From the NCBI GenBank assembly GCA_002753185.1, contig PDZX01000005.1, forward strand, positions 54,495-118,494: 64,000 nt of DNA, given 5' to 3'. Under the pieces are notes generated by a model, which did no database searches, was not told the DNA's origin, and was given only the letters and a program-made list of their open reading frames with translations. The DNA comes from Magnetococcales bacterium WMHbin3. Its GTDB lineage: Bacteria > Pseudomonadota > Magnetococcia > Magnetococcales > Magnetaquicoccaceae. The position numbers and the translations under genes are program-made. Of this stretch, positions 51,864-61,079 are shown piece after piece (position 1 is the first letter of the stretch; each line of letters starts with the position of its first letter).

Positions 51864-53276
51864 ATGGACATCGCATTATTCGGGAAGCTGGTGGCAATTC
51901 TGGCGTTGGTGGCGGGCAACGCCTTCTTCGTGGGCGCGGAGGTCGCCATCACAGCCGCGCGACGCAGCCGCATCAAACAGTTGGCCGACATGGGCGACAA
52001 GAATGCCCAAATCGTCAAGCTGCTCCACGAGGAACCCACCCGCTTCTACGCCGTGACCCAGATCGGCATCACGCTGGTCTCCATGGCCCTTGGCTACATC
52101 GGCATGGATGCCTTCAAGGAACTGATGGCCCCCGGCTTCACCGCTCTTTTCACTGCTTTCATGTCCGCCGAAGGCGCCGCCACCTGGGGCAACCTCACCG
52201 GGTTGGTCATGGGGTTCATCATCGTCTCCTTCCTGCACGTCGTCGGCGGGGAACTCGCCCCCAAGGTCCTGGCCTACCACAAGGCGGAACTCCTCAGTTG
52301 TGGCGTGGGCTGGATCGTCAACGGGCTGTACGTCGTCTGGATTCCGGTGATCTGGCTGATGAACAAGGCCTCCAACTGGCTGCTCACCGTCTGCGGCCAG
52401 GGGGATATCGTCGGGTCGGGGGGCGGCCACGGGGAATCGGGATCCATGTCCCTGGACGAACTCACCGTGGTGGTCAACGCCAGCGCCAGCTCCGGCTCCA
52501 TCCATCATGACCTGGGCCGCATGCTCATGGGCGTGCTCGACCTGGACGAGGAGCGCGTGGAAAACGCCATGATCCCCAAACCCGATGTCCGGGCGCTGGC
52601 CGCCAACGCCACCATCGGCGACGCCCTGGAGATCTTCGCCAAGACCAGCCACTATACCTACCCGGTCATGGAAGGCGACAAGGTGATCGGCACCATCTTC
52701 ATGAAACGGCTGGTGCGGCTGATGGAGGAGAACCGCGACACTCTCGCCGCATTCCTGCAACAACCGATTCAAACCCTCATGCGTACCGATCCGATCATCC
52801 TCCCCTCCAACGTCAAGCTCAACCAGGCCTGGAAGGAGTTCCGCGACAACCGCCGCCAGTTCGCCGTGGTGGTCAACGAACACGGCTCGCTGGTGGGCAT
52901 TCTCACCCCGGCGGATATCATCTCCCGCCTGATGGGCCGCTACCCAGGCGACGAACTCCTCACCAAACCGGAAAACATCCGCAAACTCAAGGGAAGCCAG
53001 TGGGAAATCTCCGGACAGACACGGGTCTCCGATCTGGAACTGCTCCTCAACTTCCCGTTCCCCCGCGAGACCGGCTACGTCACCATCGGTGGCCTGGTCT
53101 TCAGCCGCCTGGGCCGCATCCCGGAAGTCGGCGACGTGGTGAAACTCGACAATGGCCGCCTGCAAATCCTCGAAATCGAGGAGATGCGCGTGGTCAAGGT
53201 GCTGTTCCAGATCCTGGCGGTCAACAACCAGGGCGCCTGGTCCCTGGCCGATGCGGACACTCCCCCGGACGCCTGA
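51864..53276 (+). CDS. CNNM (DUF21) / CBS / CorC_HlyC membrane protein
   Basis: 470 aa; start at 51864 has GGAG six bases upstream (ATG at 51852 also in frame). Four-helix CNNM domain ~1-190 (GNAFFVGAEVAITAARRSRIKQL, GGELAPKVLA), two CBS repeats ~205-345, and a C-terminal CorC_HlyC domain (GYVTIGGLVFSRLGRIPEVGD). This family includes Mg2+/Co2+ efflux proteins and is often misnamed haemolysin. Monocistronic: a strong terminator follows. Confidence 0.92.
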   Translation: MDIALFGKLVAILALVAGNAFFVGAEVAITAARRSRIKQLADMGDKNAQIVKLLHEEPTRFYAVTQIGITLVSMALGYIGMDAFKELMAPGFTALFTAFMSAEGAATWGNLTGLVMGFIIVSFLHVVGGELAPKVLAYHKAELLSCGVGWIVNGLYVVWIPVIWLMNKASNWLLTVCGQGDIVGSGGGHGESGSMSLDELTVVVNASASSGSIHHDLGRMLMGVLDLDEERVENAMIPKPDVRALAANATIGDALEIFAKTSHYTYPVMEGDKVIGTIFMKRLVRLMEENRDTLAAFLQQPIQTLMRTDPIILPSNVKLNQAWKEFRDNRRQFAVVVNEHGSLVGILTPADIISRLMGRYPGDELLTKPENIRKLKGSQWEISGQTRVSDLELLLNFPFPRETGYVTIGGLVFSRLGRIPEVGDVVKLDNGRLQILEIEEMRVVKVLFQILAVNNQGAWSLADADTPPDA

Positions 53277-53296
53277 TCCCCCTCCTTGCCATCGCC

Positions 53297-53329
53297 CTCC
53301 CCCCGGTCCGCCGGGGGGAGTTTTTTTTT
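53297..53329 (+). terminator. Strong intrinsic terminator
   Basis: CTCCCCCCGG (53297-53306) pairs perfectly with CCGGGGGGAG (53311-53320) across the tetraloop TCCG and is followed by nine T (53321-53329). It ends the CNNM gene and may also serve the convergent peptidase gene. Confidence 0.93.
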
Positions 53330-53340
53330 CACCGGTTCCA

Positions 53341-54708
53341 TCAGTCGGCCAGGTAATGAAACATCCTCACCAGGCTGTCGGTGCCAACATGAAAACTGGG
53401 GAGATGAAAATTCTCGTTGGGGGAGTGGGGGGCGCTGTCCGGCAGGCCGAAGCCCACCAGCAGGGACGGGATGCCCAATAAGGCCTGAAAGTCGCCCACG
53501 ATGGGAATGGAGGCCCCCTCGCCCACCAGCAGGGGTTCCTTGCCGAACGACTCGCGCAGCGCCCGTTTGGCTGCGTCCAGGGCGGGCAGACCGGGGGGCA
53601 GACGCCAGGGCAGTCCGCCACCCGCGAGGCGGCGCACCTCCACGGTCACGCCCGGCGGGGTGACGGCATGCAGATGGCGCGTCACCCGCTCCACGGCCAG
53701 GTCCGGGGTTTGATCCGGGGCCAGCCGCATGGAGAGCTTGGCATGGGCCTGCGCCGGCAGCACGGTCTTGACCCCCGGCCCGGAATATCCGCCCCACATG
53801 CCGTTGATCTCGATGGTGGGCCGCAACCACAACCGCTCCAGCAGGCCGTAATCCGCCTCGCCCCAGTCGGTGGCGATGCCGATCCGTTGGCAATACTCCT
53901 GCCGGTCGAAGGGAATCGCCAGCAAGGCGTCACGATCCCGATCCGAGGGCCGGAACACCTCGTCCAGAAAACCGGCAACCCGGATCCGGCCCCGATCGTC
54001 CTTGAGGGTGGCCAGCATGCGCGCCAGCATCTCCACCGGGTTGGCCACCGCGCCGCCATAGGTGCCGGAGTGGAGATCCCGATTGGGGCCTGTGACCGTC
54101 ACCTCCAGGGCCACCAGGCCCCGCAGGCTGGTGGTGATCGCCGGGATCCCCTCGTCCCACATGTAGGAATCCGACACCACGGCCAGGTCCGCCCGCAACA
54201 GCTCCGCGTGGGCGCGCAGGAAATCGGGCAGGCAGGGACTGCTGATCTCCTCCTCCCCCTCGATGAGAAAGACCACGTTCACCGGCAGACGCCCATGGGT
54301 CGCCAAGGTGGCGGCCACCGCATGGAGATGCATCAGGACCTGGCCCTTGTCGTCCATCGCGCCGCGGGCAAAGATCCGATCGTTGTGAATGCGGGGTTCG
54401 AACGGCGGCGAATCCCACAAATCCAGCGGGTCCACCGGCTGCACGTCGTAGTGGCCGTACAACAACAAGGTGGGCCTGCCGGGCGCGCCCCGCCAGGAGG
54501 CGGTGACAATGGGGTGACCGGAGGTGGCATGCACCCGCGCGTCGTTCAGGCCGGAGCGCGCCAGGAGATCGGCGAGCCACGCCGCGCACTCCCCCATGGC
54601 CCCGGCCTGACCGGGATCGCAGGAGATGGTGGGAAAACGCAGGAATTCGCTCAACCGTGCCACGCTTCCGTCACGTCCGGCGCTCAGGGATTCCAGGATG
54701 GCCTTCAT
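53341..54708 (-). CDS. M20-family metallopeptidase (dipeptidase)
   Basis: 455 aa. Metal ligands in YGHYDVQP (His86), GAMDDKGQ (Asp), GEEEISS (Glu) and the C-terminal HLPSFHVG; a lid domain ~185-330 with the dimerisation His in DLHSGTYGG. Matches the M20 dipeptidase group (CPG2/Dug1-like). Hydrolyses dipeptides or acyl-amino acids with two zinc ions. Its start overlaps the sixA stop by four bases. Confidence 0.92.
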   Translation of the reverse strand: MKAILESLSAGRDGSVARLSEFLRFPTISCDPGQAGAMGECAAWLADLLARSGLNDARVHATSGHPIVTASWRGAPGRPTLLLYGHYDVQPVDPLDLWDSPPFEPRIHNDRIFARGAMDDKGQVLMHLHAVAATLATHGRLPVNVVFLIEGEEEISSPCLPDFLRAHAELLRADLAVVSDSYMWDEGIPAITTSLRGLVALEVTVTGPNRDLHSGTYGGAVANPVEMLARMLATLKDDRGRIRVAGFLDEVFRPSDRDRDALLAIPFDRQEYCQRIGIATDWGEADYGLLERLWLRPTIEINGMWGGYSGPGVKTVLPAQAHAKLSMRLAPDQTPDLAVERVTRHLHAVTPPGVTVEVRRLAGGGLPWRLPPGLPALDAAKRALRESFGKEPLLVGEGASIPIVGDFQALLGIPSLLVGFGLPDSAPHSPNENFHLPSFHVGTDSLVRMFHYLAD

Positions 54709-55247
54709 TCGGCCTCCGACACCCCGGCCAGTTCACGGGGAGAGATCAACCGGGTCAGGGTGGCGCAACCGGGCGCCAGACGGCCCCAGTCGTCCGGCAT
54801 CCGCAGATGGGCGATGGTGGCGGTCTTGATGACCCCCATCTCCTCGGAAAAGGCCGACTCCTCTGGCGCCTTGCGCTCCACCAGATAGGAATAGAGCATC
54901 TCCAGACCGGGGTTGTGGCCGACGATCATGACGATTTTGGTCCCCTTGGGGACTTCGCCCAACACCTCCAGCAACTCCTCGGTGCCGGCGCCATAGATGC
55001 GCCCGTCCCACTGCACCGCCTTCTTTTTGATCTCCAGCACCTTGCAGACCGCCAGAATGGTCTCCTTGGCCCGCTGGGCCGGCGAGGCGACGATGAAGTC
55101 CGGAATCAGGTCGTTGTCTTGCAGCCATTGACCCATTCGCGGAGCGTCCTGCATGCCCCGTTTGGCCAGAGGACGATCGAAGTCCGAAAGGGCATCCGTA
55201 TCCCAGGCCGATTTCGCGTGACGCATGATGATCAATTGACGTGCCAT
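54705..55247 (-). CDS. sixA: SixA-type phosphohistidine phosphatase
   Basis: 180 aa histidine-phosphatase fold: LIIMRHAKSAW with His10, LAKRG, SPAQRAKET and IVGHNPGLE. SixA removes phosphate from histidine residues of Hpt domains and PTS proteins. With three hybrid or Hpt-bearing kinases in this window a phosphorelay role is possible. Co-translated with the M20 peptidase. Confidence 0.9.
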   Translation of the reverse strand: MARQLIIMRHAKSAWDTDALSDFDRPLAKRGMQDAPRMGQWLQDNDLIPDFIVASPAQRAKETILAVCKVLEIKKKAVQWDGRIYGAGTEELLEVLGEVPKGTKIVMIVGHNPGLEMLYSYLVERKAPEESAFSEEMGVIKTATIAHLRMPDDWGRLAPGCATLTRLISPRELAGVSEAE

Positions 55248-55356
55248 GTCGTTTATCGCCTAATGAAAGAGTTTGGAAGGGGCGGGATGGGTCACGATAG
55301 AACCCGTGCCCCCGTACTGTCAAGTCTTTCCAGCGTTTGTCAAGGGTGACCCCTCA

Positions 55357-55914
55357 ATGGACGCACTGCCCGGTTTGCTGCACCACATCCTGCGCGACCA
55401 CCCCGACGGCCTGCGGGAATACGATCTGGTGCAACTCCTGAAACGCCGCGGGATCGCGCCCTTCTCCGGTTGCGACCTCTCGGACGAATTGAATCTTTTT
55501 CGTACCCATTTCCGGTTGTTTCATAACCTGTATCTGCTGCAAGGGGCGTTGCGCACCCGCCAGGAGGGCGATGTGGCGATCCACTGCCTCTCCATCCGGC
55601 TGTTGCCGTGGCGCGACGACCGACTCCCGGAACCGGTCGATCCGTTGCGCGGCTATTATCTGGATCTCGACCGCCTGGCGGGAACCACCCGCGAGGAGGT
55701 AAAGGTGATGCTGGAGTGGTTCTGGAAACGGTTCGCCGGCGCCCAAGGCCGCGAGGAGGCCTTGACGGTCCTGGGGCTTGCCGGAGATGCCACGGCCGCC
55801 GGGATTCGCCATCGCTACCGGGAACTGGCGAAAATCCACCACCCGGATCGGGGCGGGGAGGCGGCCTCCTTCCGCGCCATCACCGAGGCCTATGAACTGC
55901 TTTGCGGGATGTGA
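55357..55914 (+). CDS. DnaJ-related co-chaperone protein
   Basis: 185 aa. N-terminal DNAJ_related region (LPGLLHHILRDHPDGLREYDLVQLLK...LFRTHFRLFHNLYLLQ) and a C-terminal J domain ~125-185 with the HPD motif in IHHPDRGG. The J domain would stimulate a DnaK-type Hsp70. No zinc-finger or substrate-binding domain, so it is a specialised J protein. Confidence 0.9.
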   Translation: MDALPGLLHHILRDHPDGLREYDLVQLLKRRGIAPFSGCDLSDELNLFRTHFRLFHNLYLLQGALRTRQEGDVAIHCLSIRLLPWRDDRLPEPVDPLRGYYLDLDRLAGTTREEVKVMLEWFWKRFAGAQGREEALTVLGLAGDATAAGIRHRYRELAKIHHPDRGGEAASFRAITEAYELLCGM

Positions 55915-56016
55915 TCCGGCGATACGGAGCGTCGTCTCTCCTCAAGGAGGACGGCAACGGCACATGGCCTGTGTTTGAGCACCATTCCTCTTCAACCCTG
56001 CAAGGAGCGCACGATC

Positions 56017-56880
56017 ATGCCCGCTTCTCTTCTATTGGAACGACTGGCTGTCGATCAGCCCACGACCATCGTGGATGTCGGCGCCAATCCAACGGATCCC
56101 ACCGCCCACTATCAGCCACTGCTGCAGTTGGGGCGATGCCGGCTGATCGGCTTCGAACCCCAGAGCGATGCCTTGGACCGCCTCAATCGCGATAAAAGTC
56201 CATACGAAACATACTATCATCATATTATCGGCGATGGCGGGGTGCATGCACTCCATGTCTGTCGCGCCCCGATCATGACCAGCATCCTTGAACCCAACCA
56301 AAAACATTGCCAGGCGTTTCATCTGTTCGACAAATTCACCGAAGTGATCGAGCGACAGCCCGTCGTAACCAGAACCATGGACGAACTGGACGAGATTCCG
56401 TTGATTGATCACCTGAAAATCAACGCTTGCGGTTCCGAACGGATGATCCTGGCGCATGGCAAGCGGAAACTGGCCGAAGTGGCGGTGGTCCAATTGGAAG
56501 TCGTCTTCATCCCTCTGTATCACCATCAACCCACCATCGGGGAACTGGATGGGGAGTTGCGGTCCATGGGATTGATTCCGCACGCCTTTTCGTCGATCAA
56601 AAAATGGGGCGTCAAACCATTGATCATCAACAACGACTTGCGCGCTTCCCTCAATCAACTGCTGGTGGCGGAGATGGTCTATGTCGCCAATTTTCTCGAC
56701 ATGGAGTCACTGTCGGATGAGCGGCTCAAACAAATGGTGATCCTGTTGCACTATTGCTACCAATCCTACGACGTGGTCCTTTGCTGCCTCACCGAATTGG
56801 CAAGAAGAAATATTATCGACAAAAATCCTGATGAATGGTATCTGGCGTTTGTCAAACACGAACTAGAGACATGCCGATGA
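56017..56880 (+). CDS. FkbM-family methyltransferase
   Basis: 287 aa from ATG 56017 after AAGGAGC. SAM-binding TIVDVGANPTDPTAHY near residue 18 and LIGFEPQ; DHLKINACGSERMIL replaces the usual L-K-I-D-x-x-G (Asn for Asp). FkbM proteins O-methylate polyketides or surface sugars. Its last 29 bases overlap the convergent KamA-type gene. Confidence 0.85.
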   Translation: MPASLLLERLAVDQPTTIVDVGANPTDPTAHYQPLLQLGRCRLIGFEPQSDALDRLNRDKSPYETYYHHIIGDGGVHALHVCRAPIMTSILEPNQKHCQAFHLFDKFTEVIERQPVVTRTMDELDEIPLIDHLKINACGSERMILAHGKRKLAEVAVVQLEVVFIPLYHHQPTIGELDGELRSMGLIPHAFSSIKKWGVKPLIINNDLRASLNQLLVAEMVYVANFLDMESLSDERLKQMVILLHYCYQSYDVVLCCLTELARRNIIDKNPDEWYLAFVKHELETCR

Positions 56881-58021
56881 AATATTTTTTCAGTTTTTTA
56901 CTCTCCCTCTCTCCCCGCAGCGCCCTCTGGGGACTGGTGGTCGGATAATCGTCCAACCAGAGGGCGCGCGGATTCCGGGGAGCGGTGAACACGCGATTGA
57001 ATTCCCGGCGATCGGCGGCCTGCCAATACTGAAAGATGACGGACTCCTCCGTCAGCCCGATCATTTCGATCTTGCCACTGGGATGGGACATCACATAGCG
57101 CACCCGTTTCGCCAACCCGGAACAGTTGGCCTTCGCCTCGTTGAAGATCATGATGCCTTCCTCCAGTGGCACCGTGAAATGCAGGTTACCCCTTGCCGGA
57201 CGACACTGAAAGAGATAATAAGCCGGCGCCCCGATCCATGCCAAACGGCGCAAGAGCGTGGCCAACACCCGCGCATCGTCATTGATGCCACGAATCAGGG
57301 GGCATTGATTGGCGACGATCATGCCATGACCGAGCAGCGCGTCCACACTCGCGATGGCCTGGCGGGTCAGTTCCCTGGGATGCGTGAAATGCGTGATCAA
57401 ATAGATCCGCTTGTCGGCTTGGCAATGACTCCGCAGCATCGCCAACAGTTCGGGATCGTCGTTGATCCGTTGCGGCATGAAGGCTGGCATCTTGCTGCCA
57501 ATGCGAATGATGCCGATGTGTTCGATCTCCCGCAGGCGGGTGAGGATCTCATCCAGTCGCCCGGTGGTGAGCATCAAGGGGTCCCCACCGGTCAACAGGA
57601 TGTTGGTGATCTCCCGGCGCGCGCGCAAATACTCCAGCACACGATTGAAATCACCCACCATTTCCGAATGATGCTGCCGGAAGATGCGCTTGCGAAAACA
57701 GTACCGGCAGATGCTGGCGCATCGATTGGAGACCAACAGCAAGGCCGTGCTGCCATATTTGTGTTGCAGGCCAGGAATCGGGGTATGGGACGCCTCGCGC
57801 GAAGGATCATCATTACCCCACGCATCCAACTCCTGAGACGCGGGGATCACCAGGCGGCGAATGGGGTCGCGGGGATCCCGCCAATCTATCAACGAAAGGT
57901 AATAGTGATTGCTTGAGAATGCATGAATTTTTGTTACATCATTAAATACATCTTTTTCAGCATCGGTCATTTCCTGAACCTGTTCCAGACCGACAATCGG
58001 CACAGCAACGGTGTACGACAT
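56852..58021 (-). CDS. KamA-family radical SAM aminomutase-like protein
   Basis: 389 aa; start at 58021 after CAGGAGAGAG. Radical-SAM motif C-x3-C-x2-C at Cys101, Cys105 and Cys108 (CASICRYC), plus LLTGGDPLML and NQCPLIRGIND typical of lysine 2,3-aminomutase relatives, and GNLHFTVPLEEG. PLP-binding lysine not securely placed by eye. Could make beta-lysine (osmolyte or EF-P modification) or act on another amino acid; EpmA/EF-P genes are not in view. The ~300 bases upstream (58022-58319) contain no gene that I can support. Confidence 0.87.
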   Translation of the reverse strand: MSYTVAVPIVGLEQVQEMTDAEKDVFNDVTKIHAFSSNHYYLSLIDWRDPRDPIRRLVIPASQELDAWGNDDPSREASHTPIPGLQHKYGSTALLLVSNRCASICRYCFRKRIFRQHHSEMVGDFNRVLEYLRARREITNILLTGGDPLMLTTGRLDEILTRLREIEHIGIIRIGSKMPAFMPQRINDDPELLAMLRSHCQADKRIYLITHFTHPRELTRQAIASVDALLGHGMIVANQCPLIRGINDDARVLATLLRRLAWIGAPAYYLFQCRPARGNLHFTVPLEEGIMIFNEAKANCSGLAKRVRYVMSHPSGKIEMIGLTEESVIFQYWQAADRREFNRVFTAPRNPRALWLDDYPTTSPQRALRGERESKKLKKYFIGMSLVRV

Positions 58022-58319
58022 GGCCGCTCTCTCCTGAATCTCTTGCCATCGCCGACCTTGGCGGGCAGTGACGTTTGCACGATGGATCAACCTTACCTGC
58101 AAGGCAGAAGACATGCCAAAAGAATTATCAAGCAAAATCAATCATGATACCAGGTGATGGATTGCGAGCGCGCAACGGGCCACAGGCCATGGATTGCAGA
58201 TTTGCAATAGACGATAAACATTCCTTCATATGACGAGACGGCCAGGGATAGCCGTTCGGGCAAGGGGTGGACGGTCTTGCGGGAGCAAAGACACGGTTCA
58301 CGCTTTCTAAATAAAAGTT

Positions 58320-58889
58320 TTACAAGCCCTGCCCATTAAGGCGATATGTCGGCAACACCCTGGCGTCGGCCAGGCGGGGATAGGCGCGGTCCTTGTCGGA
58401 GAGGATGGGCCGGGTCACCCCGCCCCAGTCGATGGCCAGGTCGGGATCGTCCCAGAGGATGCCGTGCTCGGCCTCCGGGTGATAGAGATCGGTGGCCTTG
58501 TAGACGATCTGCGCCTCGGCGGAGAGCACGACGAAACCGTGGGCGAACCCGGCGGGCACCCACAACTGCCGACGGTTTTCCGCCGAGAGTTCCATGGCGG
58601 TCCAGCGCCCGAAGCGGGGCGATCCGCGCCGGATGTCCACCACCACGTCCAGGATGGATCCGCTCACCGCCCGCACCAGCTTGCCCTGGGCGTATGGCTC
58701 CTGGTAGTGAAGACCGCGCAAGGTCGCGTGCGTGGAGCCGGAATGGTTGTCCTGGACAAAGGCTGCGGTGATGCCCGCCGCGTGGAAGCGCTCCTGGTGA
58801 TAGGTCTCCATGAAGAAACCCCGCTGGTCGCCAAAGACGCGCGGTTCGACGAGAATGACTTCAGGGAGTTCCGTGGACGTGAATCGCAT
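58320..58889 (-). CDS. rfbC: dTDP-4-dehydrorhamnose 3,5-epimerase
   Basis: 189 aa starting MRFTSTELPEVILVEP; RmlC cupin motifs FGDQRGFFMETY, VQDNHSGSTHATLRGLHYQ with the active-site His/Asp region, VVVDIRRGSPRFG and WVPAGFAHGF. Third enzyme of dTDP-L-rhamnose synthesis for surface polysaccharide. The other rml genes are not adjacent here. Confidence 0.94.
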   Translation of the reverse strand: MRFTSTELPEVILVEPRVFGDQRGFFMETYHQERFHAAGITAAFVQDNHSGSTHATLRGLHYQEPYAQGKLVRAVSGSILDVVVDIRRGSPRFGRWTAMELSAENRRQLWVPAGFAHGFVVLSAEAQIVYKATDLYHPEAEHGILWDDPDLAIDWGGVTRPILSDKDRAYPRLADARVLPTYRLNGQGL

Positions 58890-59039
58890 GGGAGTCCTAA
58901 TGCAGCTTGAGCATCGCGAACATGGCGCCGATGATCCGCGCGGCCTGGGCCACGCACATCCCGGCAATCCATTTGAGGATATCCACCTTGCAGACTTAGA
59001 TCTTCCGTTTCAGGTTGGCTGCGATGGAATGATGGTACT

Positions 59040-61031
59040 CTAGCAGATTTCCAGGCCGTTCGCCAGCTTGATGAGACACTCTCCCAGCGCGCGGGGCACC
59101 GACTCGTCCTCGTAGAGCAGTTCCTTGCGACTGGCGATCCGTTCGGAGATCCCGGCGCGCAAGCCGGGTTCCAGGCCGAGCCGCACCGCCAGATCGACGA
59201 ATTGGTCGATATCCCGCGCCACGGTATCCTCCACCCCGATGCGCCGCAGAATGCCCAGGGTGTGACGGCTGCGAAAATACCGGCCGGCCAGGGTCACGAT
59301 CGGGACATCGAACGCCAGCGCCTCCAGCGAGCTGTTGTTGCCGGACCAGGCGATGCCGTCCAGGATGACGTCGGCACCTTTCGCCAGGCCGAAAAAGGCC
59401 TCCTGCCCCATGCGGGGCAGCAGCCGGCAATACTCCCCGGCATCCATGCCGAAGCGGGCGAAGGCGCGTTGCAGGCGTTCCCGGAACAGCTCCGCGACCC
59501 GCCCGGTGACCTCTATGAAAAAAAACCGGCTCCCCGGCACCTGGCGGGCGATGCGGGGATAGACCTCGTCGTGTTGCGGCAGCAGCTTGAACAGGCTTTG
59601 CAGGTTCACGTAATTGACCCGGCCCGGCTGCCACCCCTCCGGCGGACGGGCCATGGCGGTTTTGGGGCGGGGATAGCAGCTCGCCAGATTGGGCAGCCGC
59701 ACCAGCCGCTCGGAATAGTGCTCCTGGCCGTTCTCCGGCTCCATCAGGTCACTGGAGAAAAACAAATCCACAGCTTCCACCCCGGAGGTGACCGGATGGC
59801 CGCCGCCATTGCACTGCAGCGGGGCCAGACGCAGAGCCGAGACGGGATGCAGGCGCGGGTCCATGCCCAGATCGGTATAAATCAACACATCCAGCCTGGC
59901 CCGGACAAGCGCCTCGATCAACTCCGACGCGGGCGTTGAGGGAGGAAAGTGATAAAATCCCTCCACCCGCTCCTGGATGAACTTCAGGGACAGATCATGG
60001 ATGGTCCCGGTATAAAAGACAAAACGGTGCGCATCCAGCCCGGTGATCCAGCGACCGTGGGTCTTGAAGATCGAATGACCGTGCAGAAACGACGACACGA
60101 ATCCCACCCGGAGTTTTTCCCCAGGGGGTCGCCGCTCCAGGGGTTGCGCAAAGGCCGGAAAGGCGGCCGTGGCCACTTTCGTCAACAGGCCGCCATACCG
60201 TGTCTGTTCCGCGAGGTCGTTGTGGTCGTGATAATTCAGATAAAAATGGCTCACCGCCGAGGCCGCCTCCCAGGCCTCGCGGATCTCCCCCGGCGTGACC
60301 AGGGGCGCCTCCAGGAGTTGCTCCACCCCGTCGCGCCAGCGCTGGCGCAAAGGCGCGATGCTCCCTTCCTCCATCACCAGGGCCGGCAGATCCAGCAGCA
60401 TCTTCCAGCGGGCGCGGGCATAGCCGGGCGCGATGCGCCAGGCCGCGCGGAACGCCTCGTGCCCCTCCGCATCGCGGCCATCGTTGGACAACACCATCCC
60501 CAGATTATAATGGGCACGGAAGTGATCGGGCTGCAGACGAACCGTCTCCCGGTAGGCCGCTTCCGCCTCCTGGAGCCGCCCCAGGGCCTGACAGGCCCCG
60601 CCCAGGTCATAATGGGCCGCCGCCAGCCGGGGGTCCAGGGCAATGGCCGCCTGGTAGTGCTCCAGGGACTCTTCCACCCGCCCCGCCTCCTGGAGCGCGA
60701 CCCCCAGATTCAGTCTCAGGTCGGGATGGTCCGGATCCAGCCGGACCGCATCTTGCAGCCGTTCCAGGGCCGGGGCGTTCCGGCCCATGGCGCGCAACGC
60801 CTGACCCAATCCGGCGTGCCAGTCGGCCCGGCGCGGACATGCCGCCAGCGCCCGTCCGAACCATGCCACCGCCCGCGCGTGCTCCCCGCGCCGATGGGCC
60901 ACCGAGGCCGCGAGCGCCAGCAGTTCCGGTTCGTCCGGCGCCTGCTCCAGGGCCGCTGCGAAGGCCGCCGCCGCCTCTTCCAGGCGGTTTGCCGCCAGCG
61001 CCTCCAAACCGCGCCGAATCCACTCCCGCAT
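59040..61031 (-). CDS. TPR SPINDLY-type O-GlcNAc transferase-like protein (GT41)
   Basis: 663 aa from ATG 61031 (61040 is right on the ribosome site and less likely). N-terminal TPR array ~1-230, then a GT41 domain: RVGFVSSFLHGHSIFK near 345, VLIYTDLGMDP, HPVTSGVEAVDLFFSSDLMEP, VNYVNLQSLFKL and DVILDGIAWSGNNSSLEAL. In bacteria these enzymes glycosylate surface or flagellar proteins, probably in the cytoplasm. Different fold group from the GT9-like modules at the left end, so the window has two unrelated TPR-glycosyltransferase systems. Divergent from the spermidine-synthase-like gene with 48 bases between starts. Confidence 0.9.
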   Translation of the reverse strand: MREWIRRGLEALAANRLEEAAAAFAAALEQAPDEPELLALAASVAHRRGEHARAVAWFGRALAACPRRADWHAGLGQALRAMGRNAPALERLQDAVRLDPDHPDLRLNLGVALQEAGRVEESLEHYQAAIALDPRLAAAHYDLGGACQALGRLQEAEAAYRETVRLQPDHFRAHYNLGMVLSNDGRDAEGHEAFRAAWRIAPGYARARWKMLLDLPALVMEEGSIAPLRQRWRDGVEQLLEAPLVTPGEIREAWEAASAVSHFYLNYHDHNDLAEQTRYGGLLTKVATAAFPAFAQPLERRPPGEKLRVGFVSSFLHGHSIFKTHGRWITGLDAHRFVFYTGTIHDLSLKFIQERVEGFYHFPPSTPASELIEALVRARLDVLIYTDLGMDPRLHPVSALRLAPLQCNGGGHPVTSGVEAVDLFFSSDLMEPENGQEHYSERLVRLPNLASCYPRPKTAMARPPEGWQPGRVNYVNLQSLFKLLPQHDEVYPRIARQVPGSRFFFIEVTGRVAELFRERLQRAFARFGMDAGEYCRLLPRMGQEAFFGLAKGADVILDGIAWSGNNSSLEALAFDVPIVTLAGRYFRSRHTLGILRRIGVEDTVARDIDQFVDLAVRLGLEPGLRAGISERIASRKELLYEDESVPRALGECLIKLANGLEIC

Positions 61032-61079
61032 CCGTACCATCTCCTTTTCGCGGGATGACACCCGCCAGGGGTTTGCGCT

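Noticed and set aside
58897..58986. 29-aa hydrophobic minus-strand ORF from GTG (VDILKWIAGMCVAQ...) upstream of rfbC
   Set aside because: Could be a small membrane peptide, but the ribosome site is weak and there is nothing else to support it.
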